From Streptococcus suis (lineage in GTDB: Bacteria; Bacillota; Bacilli; Lactobacillales; Streptococcaceae): a stretch of 64,000 nucleotides of DNA. Positions within the stretch are counted from its first letter, which is position 1; the number at the start of each line of letters is the position of its first letter. The notes below the pieces were generated by a model. The model was given only the letters and a program-made list of their open reading frames with translations. It had not been told where the DNA came from and ran no database searches. A program made the position numbers and the translations under genes. This document shows positions 27,425 through 36,667 of the stretch, in pieces. The DNA is taken from contig NZ_POJH01000055.1 in NCBI RefSeq assembly GCF_002960625.1, positions 18,650-82,649 of the forward strand, read 5' to 3'.

Positions 27425-29623
27425 TTAGGAAAACGTGAATTCCCTATTCTCTCCGCGACCGATTCGAATATCTTTGATTGTTTTTCGGTCAAAATCAATC
27501 ACAAACACATCAAAGGCTTGTTCTGTCGTCGTGCCAGACTGATATTCAAACGGATCATTGTCCGCTTTTAAGGAACCTGCATCGCATGTCGTGACGATAT
27601 GCGGTGTCCCCCCGGTCGTCATACGGACATTGTCCTGGTGCTCATGTCCTGAAAATAGACAAGCAACATGTGCCTTAACCCCTGTCAAATCAAACGTGCC
27701 ATATTGACCAACTGTGGCTTGTGCAGATTTCTGGTTGATGGCATCTACGAGATTGCCGATTGCTTGGCTAGTGCCGCTCCATCGCTTATTGTCAAGCGCC
27801 CAGTGCATGAATACAACGACATTACTATCTTGCTTGCAGAGGTCGACAAATGCCTGAATTTGACTCTTAGATACCCCGCCATTGGCACCAGTGTCAAAAG
27901 CAAAACCATAGATATTTCGTCCGATTCCATCTGCTCTCGTATAGTCAGTTGACCATGCATAAGAATTCGGATAATCAACAAATTTAAGTTTTTCTTTTGA
28001 TGGCTGAGCGGTTGCCATCATAGCGACAAGCTGGTCTACTGTAAACTGTTGATTGCCATAGACGTTGGTATCGTGGTTGCCTAAAACGACGGGCATCAAT
28101 TGCCCATCGGGTCTGAGAGCACTCAAACTCGATATTAAGAGGTCAGCTGTTGCATCGAGTTCTCCGCCAGCGATAATATCTCCACCGTGGACCATATAGG
28201 GGATGTTAGTCTGTTTCATAATGTATTTGATAAGGGCCGGTGAATTTCGTACATTTCGTTCCCAATGGGTATCGGTCGCCCACAAAAATACTAAGGAATT
28301 CAATGAAGATTTGGTTTGAGCCAATCGGATTTCTTTAATTTTTTCAGAAACGTGATTTTTCCAATATTCGGGAATATAATCGGAATCTGATGTTTTTTTG
28401 ACGATTTTTTGTTGCAACATAGCATCGTCAATCAAAGCACCAAAGCTACCATTACGATAGTTGTTTGCAATAAGAGTTATCTCTTCGTTATTGGATAGCG
28501 AACTATACGGACGAAGTTCCACATTTCCTGTTTTAAGGTTAGCAACTAATTTTCCGTCTGTAAGTTCTAACACTCGTGTGGTCTCATTAAATGCTGCTTT
28601 AATCCCGCTAGCTGGATTTGCTAAAGCAGGAAAGACACTTGACAAGTAAATGTGCTTTCTTCCGTGTTCAGAATAGGTAGTGAAACCATTGCTTGCTTCT
28701 GGAAATTCCACAACCAATTTATTCTCATCAGTCGGTGAGATGTAAATGTTAGGTACTTTGTGATACCACCATGTGGCGGCCAGATCGCTAACGGTTTTAT
28801 CAACTGTGTCAGTGATTTTCAATTGAGTGAAAGCATCGTCAATCAAAGCACCAAAGCTACCATTACGATAGTTGTTTGCAATAAGAGTTATCTCTTCGCT
28901 TGTCGTTGCAACAGCTATCGGTCTAAATTCAACCGCACCTGTTTTAAGATTAGCGACTAATTTACCGTCTGTCAGTTCCAAGGTCCTTGTGGATTCGTTA
29001 AATGCTGACTTAATGTTGGGGACATCGCCTGCTAAAATCGGAAAAAGATTAGATAAATAGATATATTTGTTCCCGTATTTAGAGATAACAGTAAATCCAT
29101 TATTCCCCTCTGGAAATTCCACAACCAATTTATTCTCATCAGTCGGTGAGATGTAAATGTTAGGTACTTTGTGATACCACCAATTAGCAGTCACGCTGGT
29201 AGGATTGAATTCAAGAATATGTTTCGCAATCTTGCTCAAACCTTGTCTCACTGCTTCTCCGGCTGATGGATAGACCTTGCCATCGCTGCCCAATCGAATA
29301 TCTGTCAATTCTGATGGAATTGTACCATTCCCTGCTGTAGCGATAATGTTTGCGATTTGACTACTTACGTTATCAATTCTTTTCAAAGTTTCAGCATCGC
29401 CATTCTCCATCAATCTACGGATTTCTCTAGCTGTACTGTCCATTCCTGTAAGTCGTGTCGCTAAAGTGTCAGATGTCCCCCTCGCCTTAGCAACTTCCAT
29501 GTTGGCATTGCCATTGGCTGTTGCATCATCATACGCTTGTTGGATGCCGTCATGGATGGCTTGTCGGACATCTCGACCGAAGACACCTTCCTTGATTACT
29601 TTTAAGTGGTTATCAATTCCCAT
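27425..29623 (-). CDS. Receptor-binding/tail-fibre protein with metallophosphoesterase domain
   Basis: The 732-residue protein starts with a baseplate-attachment-like segment (DNHLKVIKEGVFGRDVRQAI) and coiled linker (to ~130). Then come two copies of one ~130-residue module (about 145-260 and 280-400), each starting WWYHKVPNIYISPTDENKL and ending YRNGSFGALIDDA. The C-terminus (about 450-720) is a calcineurin-like phosphoesterase: ATDTHWE, VHGGDI, LGNHDT, a lone His in FMHWALD, and SGHEHQDN supply the metal ligands. Likely acts at the tail tip on wall or capsule phosphodiesters. Confidence 0.75.
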   Translation of the reverse strand: MGIDNHLKVIKEGVFGRDVRQAIHDGIQQAYDDATANGNANMEVAKARGTSDTLATRLTGMDSTAREIRRLMENGDAETLKRIDNVSSQIANIIATAGNGTIPSELTDIRLGSDGKVYPSAGEAVRQGLSKIAKHILEFNPTSVTANWWYHKVPNIYISPTDENKLVVEFPEGNNGFTVISKYGNKYIYLSNLFPILAGDVPNIKSAFNESTRTLELTDGKLVANLKTGAVEFRPIAVATTSEEITLIANNYRNGSFGALIDDAFTQLKITDTVDKTVSDLAATWWYHKVPNIYISPTDENKLVVEFPEASNGFTTYSEHGRKHIYLSSVFPALANPASGIKAAFNETTRVLELTDGKLVANLKTGNVELRPYSSLSNNEEITLIANNYRNGSFGALIDDAMLQQKIVKKTSDSDYIPEYWKNHVSEKIKEIRLAQTKSSLNSLVFLWATDTHWERNVRNSPALIKYIMKQTNIPYMVHGGDIIAGGELDATADLLISSLSALRPDGQLMPVVLGNHDTNVYGNQQFTVDQLVAMMATAQPSKEKLKFVDYPNSYAWSTDYTRADGIGRNIYGFAFDTGANGGVSKSQIQAFVDLCKQDSNVVVFMHWALDNKRWSGTSQAIGNLVDAINQKSAQATVGQYGTFDLTGVKAHVACLFSGHEHQDNVRMTTGGTPHIVTTCDAGSLKADNDPFEYQSGTTTEQAFDVFVIDFDRKTIKDIRIGRGENREFTFS
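28421..29182. repeat. Intragenic duplication in the receptor-binding gene
   Basis: 67 bp at 28421-28487 recur exactly at 28832-28898, and 74 bp at 28698-28771 recur exactly at 29109-29182. They bound the duplicated module; the sequence between is more diverged. Confidence 0.9.
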
Positions 29624-29626
29624 TTA

Positions 29627-30976
29627 TTATTTCCTTTCTAATGCTTCTACTCTTGTTATCAATTCATCCAGATTGATTTCTTTGGTTACGAGTAAATAAT
29701 CCAACTTCTGCTTATCTTGAGCTGACAATAGCTGGCTTGATTGCTCTGAGACTGTTGTGTTGACAGTCTCAACAGCTTCTGCAGTCGAGCTGGCAATGAC
29801 TCGTACCTCTTCCAACTGACTCTGCTGTTCCTTGAGTTGCCTAGCCGTGACTAATTGCTTAGTCCTTTTACGGACATTGTCCAATTGCCACTCTTCGGCA
29901 GACTTAAACTTGTCACCAATCGTTAAATTCGACCGCTCAACGCTTACCAGGTCAATCTGTCGGGCAACTACCCGCAATCGCTCGTCAATAAACATAACGG
30001 GATTGATAACCCTATATGAGTTACCTTCCTCAAACTCATCAAAATTTGGGTTGATGTGTGATAGATTGACTGCCGAGACAGAGTATTGATAGGCTACAGC
30101 TTTTTGTGTAGCCAGTTGGCTCTCTCCTGCTTGTTTTAGAGCAGCAGGGTCCTCTATGTCATCAAACGTGGCAGTCTCCATTTTGATGCCGTACTCGGCA
30201 ATCAAGTCCGGTCTATCAATGTAGTCCTTGCCATTATTGACAGATGCAATATTTACACGCTGATTTGTCTCACTATTTTGCTTGCCATAAACCAGTAAGC
30301 GAGATACGATGCCCTCTGGGTTGATATGTTGCTTGAGAGACAACAAGTTGACAGAGAGCTTGATTTCCGTGTCGCTGTCGACACCAATCTGTCTCTTAAA
30401 GTCAAGGTACCTCTTGCCGTTTTCTTTGCGAATCTGTACCTCCAGTCCATACTCGTTTAGGATAAGGTCCGTCAAGGTGGCAAAAGTCGACTTAGCAGGG
30501 TCTACATCAGCTTCCATGTGGTCGCCTGTTGCAATCAAGTCTGACAAATCCCCTGGCAAAAATTCCTTGTAAGATTCCAGATTGTCGTTGTGAAATTGCA
30601 GGACCTGCTTTACAAATTCAGATTTCTTCCCACGGTAGATTTGTTGCCGTTGCTTGCTGTCGTTCAAAAAGTCAAGCTCCGATTTGGCATTGTATGCGAA
30701 GGTAAACACTCCACTTTCTGCCATATCGTTTGTAATCGGTGCGATACGGCCATAGAATACCTCTCTACCAGTCTGCATATTGACAACTTGAACCATGGTC
30801 TGTAAGGGCTTGATTAGAGCCTTATAGCCAGCGTTATTTGGCAAAAACTGGAAATCAAACTGGGCAATCTTATTGATTTCAAATTTAACAATGGCCGACA
30901 AGAGCTTATTCCCGCCGGCCATTGAATCGTGTATCGGTGTCACGTTGGCACCGTTAATCAAACTAACTGCATACAT
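29627..30976 (-). CDS. Phage tail protein (Tal-like, minor structural N-terminal domain)
   Basis: The 449-residue protein matches the prophage tail/endopeptidase family N-terminal region: MYAVSLINGANVTPIHD, ISEFEI-like KFEINKIAQFDFQF, then GREVFYGRIAPITN and a YGLEVQIRKENGKRYLDF region. It lacks the long C-terminal lysin domains of larger Tal proteins and ends in a coiled coil (about 385-449). It forms the tail hub below Dit. Confidence 0.85.
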   Translation of the reverse strand: MYAVSLINGANVTPIHDSMAGGNKLLSAIVKFEINKIAQFDFQFLPNNAGYKALIKPLQTMVQVVNMQTGREVFYGRIAPITNDMAESGVFTFAYNAKSELDFLNDSKQRQQIYRGKKSEFVKQVLQFHNDNLESYKEFLPGDLSDLIATGDHMEADVDPAKSTFATLTDLILNEYGLEVQIRKENGKRYLDFKRQIGVDSDTEIKLSVNLLSLKQHINPEGIVSRLLVYGKQNSETNQRVNIASVNNGKDYIDRPDLIAEYGIKMETATFDDIEDPAALKQAGESQLATQKAVAYQYSVSAVNLSHINPNFDEFEEGNSYRVINPVMFIDERLRVVARQIDLVSVERSNLTIGDKFKSAEEWQLDNVRKRTKQLVTARQLKEQQSQLEEVRVIASSTAEAVETVNTTVSEQSSQLLSAQDKQKLDYLLVTKEINLDELITRVEALERK

Positions 30977-31693
30977 TTAGATCAGCTCCTTAAACCATTT
31001 GAAAGAAATTCTGCCGTTTCCTTCAATGCGAATTTCATTTTCTTTTTCAAGTGTGAAAAAGTCATATACACGACTTCCTGGAACGATGCTGAACTGTTGG
31101 TTTCGCATAGTCAATGTCATGTTGCTCGTTGATATAATCTCTGGCCTTGCTAAACTGATGCCCGTGTTAACCAATAGGATATCAAGTGAGCCTTTGACCT
31201 CAAAAGCAATATCTTGGAATGCGTCAAGCTCAAAATTGAAATCATCCCAGATATCGCTACCTTCAGCCCTTTCGGAAATCATGAAGGGATAAGCTTTAAA
31301 CGGAACTTCTAACGCACCATTTTTCCAGATTGTCTCAAACGAAGCATTTTGTTGTACTTCGGCTAGGAAGTAATAACCTGGTAATCCCTCATATTCAAAA
31401 CGGGTCAAACCAATAGTGCCGAACAACCAATTAACAACCTGCGTTCGCAGTGTCATCAACGACAATCTAGGGTTAGCTGTTGCACTCTCTAGCTCGAATT
31501 TACATGTAATGGTTCTCTGCTCATACAATTGCCCGCCGTACACGGAAGAAAAATCATAATTCTCGTTTGAAAATGGGATGGAAACTAACACCTTCTTCTT
31601 ATCCGGAATACCGATATCGATAGACGTCAACTTCAATCCCATATCGTCAAATGAGTTTCTACTGTTAAAATTTATTGCATATCCTCTTACCAA
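30977..31693 (-). CDS. Distal tail protein (Dit)
   Basis: The 238-residue protein has the SPP1 gp19.1/Dit pattern (MVRGYAINFNSRNSFDDMGL, a ITCKFELESATANPRLSLMT strand region and YPFMISERAEG). It sits between tape measure and Tal, the canonical Dit place. Overlaps the tape measure end by 7 bp. Confidence 0.85.
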   Translation of the reverse strand: MVRGYAINFNSRNSFDDMGLKLTSIDIGIPDKKKVLVSIPFSNENYDFSSVYGGQLYEQRTITCKFELESATANPRLSLMTLRTQVVNWLFGTIGLTRFEYEGLPGYYFLAEVQQNASFETIWKNGALEVPFKAYPFMISERAEGSDIWDDFNFELDAFQDIAFEVKGSLDILLVNTGISLARPEIISTSNMTLTMRNQQFSIVPGSRVYDFFTLEKENEIRIEGNGRISFKWFKELI

Positions 31694-34218
31694 CCAACTG
31701 TACCTCCCTGATCAACAATTATCATTCTCTGAGCTTGTTCTTCACTGATATATCCAATCAGCAACTTAGCGAAAGTCTTTCCATCAACCTGTAAATATAC
31801 TGGTTGTGGTTGAGACTCCTGTTTTGGTACTTCAACTACAATTTTGTCCGAAATTTGATCCATGATGAGATTTGCCAACATACTCATTGTCGGCTTGTTC
31901 AATGGCAATACAGCCTCTGGACCAGCTTCTCCGCCGACCATAAGGTTATTTCCATTCATGCCGAAAATGGTCGGTCCATTCATGATACCGCCTTTTGCAT
32001 ACCATTCAATTCCAATTGATGGAAGTGAACCTTTCCCCATGAATCCCCAAGGAGCCTCTCCTCCACTAACACTGAAACCTGGTATTTTAGGACGAGGTAG
32101 TGACCATTCAAAATTAAACAACCCCTTGATAGTCGCTATAGCATTAGAAACAATATCTTTTGCACCATTGATGGCGTTTGAAATAGTATCTTTAATCCCG
32201 TTCCAAATGTTCGTGACCGTTGTCCACACATTTTGAAAAGCAGATGACACCGTGTTGTAAATACCACTCACAGTATTACTGATAAACGATGTGATATTAC
32301 TCCAAATGGATGAAAAGGTGTTAAAAATAGCATTGAGAATGAAGGTGAAGAACGTTGATAGTGAGGTCCAAATAGCCTGTCCATTTGAGACGATACTGTT
32401 CCAAATACCTGTCAAAAAGGACATAAATGATGACCACATCTGTCTGCCTGTTTCGGTTTGTGTAAAGAACCATACCAACGCTGCAACAAGTGCAGTAATT
32501 GCCATAATGACAATCATTATTGGATTAGCGGATAGGACAGCGTTGAATATTCCAAAAGCACCACTTGCGCCCATTGTAGCAGCCGCTTGGGTTGCTTCTG
32601 CTGCTGTTAAAGCCCCGGATTGGACAAATCGGGCCAACATCAACCCGTTTCCGACAGCAAGTAAGGTATTACGGACTGTTTCAATTGCTTGAATAGTTCC
32701 TGTTACCAACTTATATCCTGCCCAGGCAGTTGTAATACCTACAATAGCAGCTTTAAACGCATCAACTGTCGGTCCGCCTTTTTCAAACCATGAGATAAAA
32801 TCAGAAACCTTGCCTGCACCTTCCGTAACGATATCGACAGCAGTTTCAAACGAAGATTTGATTGTATCGCCAATTTGAGTCGTTGTTGTTATGATGGTCT
32901 CAGCAGTGCCGGAATCCATCCCTAATTTGGTTAGTAAATCGATATTATCCTTCTCACTCATAGAGCCAAAAAGAACATCGAATATCGAGCTGATAGTAGC
33001 GAAAGCTAAATTCAGTCCCTCGGTCAATCCTTGGAAACTTCCTTCAGGAACTGAGAAGACTTTTTCCAAAAACGTGACAAATGCCTGAGATACTTGAGGT
33101 AAGACTTGGTCAAACAAAATCATAAATAGACTTGGTAATGTTGAACCAAGTGCGCCCAGCAATTCTGTCGCACCTGTAATCAAACCAGGTAGCAGTGCTG
33201 ATAAGATTTGTGGCAAGTATACAGCTAAAATCTGAATCACTTGAGATAAGCCTTGGATCAATCGTGGCAGAGCTTGGACTAGCCGTGGAACGATATTTTC
33301 GAGAGCGATACCGATAGCCTCGGTTAGCCCTCCTACCAACTCGCCAAAATCTTGGTCTGGGTCTGCCATACCAGTTAGGAAGTTCTCCCAGGCAGCCTTT
33401 ACCATGCCCACGGAGCCAGAAATGGTAGATGCTGCCTCTTTCGAAGTCGTGCCAGCTATTCCCATTTTCTCCTGCATGACATGGATAGCTTCAGTTACAT
33501 CAGCAAAAGACGAAATATCATACTTGATTCCGCTAATTTTCTCGGCGTCATCAAGCAAGCGTTGCATTTCCTCTTTCGTTCCGCCATAACCAAGCTTAAG
33601 GTTATCCAGCATCGTGTAGTTCTGCTTGGCAAATCCCTGGTAAGCGTTCTGGATGGATTCCATCGATGTACCCATCTTGTTCGCATTGTCCGACATATCG
33701 ATGATTGTCTGGTCAGCAAGTTTGGCGGCTTTCTCAGTATCTCCGCCAACAGATTGAATCAGCGAGGCAGAGAATGATGTTGCGGTCTCCATGTACTGAT
33801 TGGCAGACAGACCAGCGGTCCTGTATGCAATTTTGGACTTGCTTAACAAATCCTCTTGAGCATTCATGAGCTTGTTATACTCAGCAGATGCCTCATCTAC
33901 ACTCTTGCCAACAGATTGTGCATACTCTTCTAGCGACTTTCCACCTGCCCCAAAAAGAGTCTCGACACCTCCAACTAATTGCTCGTACTCTGCGTAATGT
34001 TTGGTTGCTGCGCCTGTAAGCCCAGCTAATGCAGTAATACCAATGGCAAGACCTGTCGCCATGACTTTGCCTGCTTTGGTTGCTAATTGCCCTATCTTAC
34101 CAAATACCGCAGAGAGTTTTCCATGTGCTCCTTCGGCTTTGCCTGTTGTTTCATCAATGGCCTTATTAGCAGACTTGTTATCAATCCCAATTTTGCCAAA
34201 CAGTTCAAAAATGTTCAT
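31687..34218 (-). CDS. Tape measure protein
   Basis: The 843-residue protein has the TP901-type core (ATKHYAEYEQLVGGVETLFG, then a MGTSMESIQNAYQGFAKQNY region), hydrophobic segments around 330-370 and 560-590, a Trp/Ser/Ile-rich amphipathic repeat stretch (600-690), and a C-terminal GGIMNGPTIFG motif with conserved AGPEAVLPL. It sets tail length and enters the host membrane. Confidence 0.93.
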   Translation of the reverse strand: MNIFELFGKIGIDNKSANKAIDETTGKAEGAHGKLSAVFGKIGQLATKAGKVMATGLAIGITALAGLTGAATKHYAEYEQLVGGVETLFGAGGKSLEEYAQSVGKSVDEASAEYNKLMNAQEDLLSKSKIAYRTAGLSANQYMETATSFSASLIQSVGGDTEKAAKLADQTIIDMSDNANKMGTSMESIQNAYQGFAKQNYTMLDNLKLGYGGTKEEMQRLLDDAEKISGIKYDISSFADVTEAIHVMQEKMGIAGTTSKEAASTISGSVGMVKAAWENFLTGMADPDQDFGELVGGLTEAIGIALENIVPRLVQALPRLIQGLSQVIQILAVYLPQILSALLPGLITGATELLGALGSTLPSLFMILFDQVLPQVSQAFVTFLEKVFSVPEGSFQGLTEGLNLAFATISSIFDVLFGSMSEKDNIDLLTKLGMDSGTAETIITTTTQIGDTIKSSFETAVDIVTEGAGKVSDFISWFEKGGPTVDAFKAAIVGITTAWAGYKLVTGTIQAIETVRNTLLAVGNGLMLARFVQSGALTAAEATQAAATMGASGAFGIFNAVLSANPIMIVIMAITALVAALVWFFTQTETGRQMWSSFMSFLTGIWNSIVSNGQAIWTSLSTFFTFILNAIFNTFSSIWSNITSFISNTVSGIYNTVSSAFQNVWTTVTNIWNGIKDTISNAINGAKDIVSNAIATIKGLFNFEWSLPRPKIPGFSVSGGEAPWGFMGKGSLPSIGIEWYAKGGIMNGPTIFGMNGNNLMVGGEAGPEAVLPLNKPTMSMLANLIMDQISDKIVVEVPKQESQPQPVYLQVDGKTFAKLLIGYISEEQAQRMIIVDQGGTVGW

Positions 34219-34221
34219 GCT

Positions 34222-34515
34222 TTACTCTCCTTTCTTTGGTAATTTCAAGATAGATTCAGCCAAAGCTATAGCTTCTAGGTCTTTTTCTTTCGATTGTTGC
34301 TTTTTGCTTTGCTTTTCAAGATAACTTTTTTTCGAGTATTTCTTGATAAAGTCAGATAATGACATATCTACATCTTTTGATTTCCAGATGTCTGTCAATT
34401 CCTCTTTATCTTGCTCATCTAACAGGTACATAAAAAAATCCAAAGCCTCGCTGAGAGTTTGAGTCTCTAGCAAAGTCTTTGGATTTCCGTACCGTTTAAA
34501 AAGTATATCTCTCAA
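34222..34515 (-). CDS. Tail assembly chaperone frameshift extension (gpT part)
   Basis: This frame is -1 to the chaperone gene and has only a weak TTG start with no ribosome binding site. It stays open back through the slippery T TTT TTC at 34554-34560, so it is most likely made as the C-terminus of a gpG-gpGT fusion. It is Lys-rich and helical (LSDFIKKYSKKSYLEKQSKK), as gpT domains that bind the tape measure are. Confidence 0.75.
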   Translation of the reverse strand: MRDILFKRYGNPKTLLETQTLSEALDFFMYLLDEQDKEELTDIWKSKDVDMSLSDFIKKYSKKSYLEKQSKKQQSKEKDLEAIALAESILKLPKKGE

Positions 34516-34526
34516 CTTATGGACAT

Positions 34527-34955
34527 CTAGCCCAACAGCGAAGCAATAGATTGGAAAAAATCTTTGAGTTCCGCCTTTTTACCAAAATCAAACAATAATT
34601 TTGAGTAATCAAGCATACTCAATGATTCAATTTCCTTCTGGCTCGTACCAGTCAAGTCGGCCAAGAATTTGTTGATATCTGCTTTTGCATCGTTAACGTG
34701 ACGCAAGATAGCAAAGCCGATGTCAGTTACCAACACCATGCCACGTTTTTGATACTCGGTGCTCGCAACCTCTTGTTCCTTCTTGGTCGGCTTTTTCTTT
34801 TTGTGATCAGCTAACGCAATGACATCTTTCCCAGTGCCATATTGTCGTTCAATCAAAGCGACAACTTCTTCTTTGATGTCGAGTTTGCCAATGATGGACA
34901 ACATCGTAAAGATGTCGCCACCATTCAGCTCACGCATTTCTAGTTTTTCAGACAT
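34527..34955 (-). CDS. Tail assembly chaperone (gpG-like)
   Basis: The 142-residue, mostly helical protein lies between the major tail protein and the tape measure. It begins MSEKLEMRELNGGDIFTML; its last codons ELKDFFQSIASLLG include the TTT TTC slippery site. The -1 product would be about 255 residues. Confidence 0.85.
   Translation of the reverse strand: MSEKLEMRELNGGDIFTMLSIIGKLDIKEEVVALIERQYGTGKDVIALADHKKKKPTKKEQEVASTEYQKRGMVLVTDIGFAILRHVNDAKADINKFLADLTGTSQKEIESLSMLDYSKLLFDFGKKAELKDFFQSIASLLG
34554..34560 (-). other. Programmed -1 ribosomal frameshift site
   Basis: Heptamer T TTT TTC in the zero frame of the chaperone gene (AAA GAT TTT TTC CAA on the minus strand), fitting X XXY YYZ. 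The -1 frame is open from here through the next ORF without a stop. Confidence 0.8.
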
Positions 34956-34967
34956 ATGGGCCTCCTA

Positions 34968-35585
34968 TTAAGCGATATTTGGGAAATAGATACGACATGG
35001 CAGGCTCAGATCATCAATCTGTTCTTCGTCAGCATGAGCTTCAAAAGTCATTGAAATTACCGCTTCTTCGTTGTCCTTGGTCTCAAAATCAAGGCCAGAT
35101 GTACAGAGGGCGTTGTCAATGACGACAATAATTGGGTCATTCGTACCAGACATTGTCCCAACAATGCCAAGGTTTTCGATGTAGTCGGTATTCTCAAGTT
35201 TAGACTTACCAGAGATTACCTTGTATCCGGTAGGCGCAGTCGTTCCATCAGCTTCTTTGATTTCCCCATTGATAGCCAAGCGGATGTTTTCAGCTGTAAT
35301 TTCCTTCACATTTGTTTCAAGCTTAGCAGTTTGGCTTTCTAGCACCTTTTGACCGACAGCGGGAGTAAATACACCATCGACCTCTACCACACGATAGTTC
35401 TGTTCAATCGTGACTTTATTACCACCAGAGGTTGCCCCCAACAATTCTCCTTCCCATTGGCCTGTTCCACCATCTCCACCTGATTTGTTCCAGGTCAGAT
35501 TCTTGTAGATGGCACCAGCATTGATAAGGTAATGTTTAGGCGTGCTGGCAGTATAGCCAGTTCGTTTTACAGCAGTTTTTGCCAT
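34968..35585 (-). CDS. Major tail protein
   Basis: The 205-residue beta-rich protein (KHYLINAGAIYKNLTWNKSG, EQNYRVVEVDGVFTP) sits between the neck genes and the tail chaperone, the conserved place of the siphovirus tube protein. A gpV/phi13-like fold is inferred. Ribosome binding site GGAGAAAATAA lies upstream. Confidence 0.8.
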   Translation of the reverse strand: MAKTAVKRTGYTASTPKHYLINAGAIYKNLTWNKSGGDGGTGQWEGELLGATSGGNKVTIEQNYRVVEVDGVFTPAVGQKVLESQTAKLETNVKEITAENIRLAINGEIKEADGTTAPTGYKVISGKSKLENTDYIENLGIVGTMSGTNDPIIVVIDNALCTSGLDFETKDNEEAVISMTFEAHADEEQIDDLSLPCRIYFPNIA

Positions 35586-35954
35586 TTATTTTCTCCAATC
35601 TAGTTTAATGTAAAAACGCAAATTCCGTCGTTGTAAATCATCCAAGTTTGTCGGAATAGTCTGCATCGATTGAAATTGCGTTCGCATGTAGCAATCCTCG
35701 AGCATCTTGTCAAAATGTCTAAAGTGCATCTTGATGCTTTCGGATAATGTTTCTATTTCGACCTGATCCAGTTCCTTGTTACAAAAAACATCCACATCTA
35801 AGTAACAACCATCTGCGTGACGGTCAATATTGGTCAAGCTAGTCGAAAAGACCACATAGGGATATTTGACAGTCTTGGCAGAGTTTTTGATGTAGTAGCT
35901 CTCGTTGTGGATGCTTTTCAGCTCTTTTAGGATTGTTTTGATAACTTCTTTCAT
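35586..35954 (-). CDS. Tail terminator / minor tail protein
   Basis: The 122-residue protein (IKTILKELKSIHNESYYIKN, then KYPYVVFSTSL) has the size and position of the tail-terminator (gpU-like) family, just before the major tail gene. Identification relies on gene order more than motif. Confidence 0.6.
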   Translation of the reverse strand: MKEVIKTILKELKSIHNESYYIKNSAKTVKYPYVVFSTSLTNIDRHADGCYLDVDVFCNKELDQVEIETLSESIKMHFRHFDKMLEDCYMRTQFQSMQTIPTNLDDLQRRNLRFYIKLDWRK

Positions 35955-36359
35955 CTACCCTCCTAAATCTCTTAAGCAGTCTGCCAATATCTCTCTAACG
36001 ACTTTCTTGTTTTGTCTAAAAGCAGGTCTTAAGTAAGGTTGTGGTTCCATGCCATAAGTAAAATGCACTTCCCCGTCAGGAGTTCGGTATACCCAACCTC
36101 CTTGACGACCGTTTCCGTTTTCAGCAAATTCACCAGTACCAAATTCAACATAGATTGCATACTCGCAATTGGTACCGACATAGGCAACCAGCTCGCTCTC
36201 ATTGACCTTGTACCCAATTGATTTTTTCAACGCTCCTGTTTTCGTAGGGACCAGCAAAACAGCTTGACCTTCGACCAACATAGCAGCCTTTATGAGTCCT
36301 CTAATCATCGCTCGTTCAATCTCTCTCTTGACGGCTGCTGAATTATCTACAAATTTCAT
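35955..36359 (-). CDS. HK97 gp10-like neck protein
   Basis: I chose ATG 36359, which overlaps the previous stop (TGATG). The 134-residue product has the gp10 pattern: VPTKTGALKKSIGYKV, YAIYVEFGTG, and a late PYLRPAF. It joins head and tail. Confidence 0.85.
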   Translation of the reverse strand: MKFVDNSAAVKREIERAMIRGLIKAAMLVEGQAVLLVPTKTGALKKSIGYKVNESELVAYVGTNCEYAIYVEFGTGEFAENGNGRQGGWVYRTPDGEVHFTYGMEPQPYLRPAFRQNKKVVREILADCLRDLGG

Positions 36360-36667
36360 CAATGGACTCCTTTGACATAGATTTCCAGATGATGCCCAAT
36401 GTTCACTGGATCATCAGCGTAGGTCACCTCATAGGTCTTTCCGTTTACTTCGATTTTGTCGTCAATTTCAGCATTGACTGTCATGTCCTTAGTCAATATG
36501 ACATGGGTACTATCTGCAAGGTAGGCTAGTTTGTCTGTTGATTCACCGCCATCCAGCATATCCATATAGCCTGCAAATACAGCTACGCGTTTATGCTCAA
36601 AGATTTCTTGGCCCAATTCATTTTCGCCAACCAAATTACGCTTAAATAGATAAAATGCTAGCATCAT
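36359..36667 (-). CDS. Head-tail adaptor / head closure protein
   Basis: I chose ATG 36667, GAGG 5 bp upstream; an ATG at 36664 is also possible. About 102 residues, beta-rich (KRVAVFAGYMDML, VNGKTYEVTYADDPVNIGHH). Its size and place between connector and gp10 fit the SPP1 gp16-like stopper family. Confidence 0.65.
   Translation of the reverse strand: MMLAFYLFKRNLVGENELGQEIFEHKRVAVFAGYMDMLDGGESTDKLAYLADSTHVILTKDMTVNAEIDDKIEVNGKTYEVTYADDPVNIGHHLEIYVKGVH

Noticed and set aside
32291..32692. 133-codon plus ORF opposite the tape measure gene
   Set aside because: Shadow of the conserved tape measure frame; no start signal.
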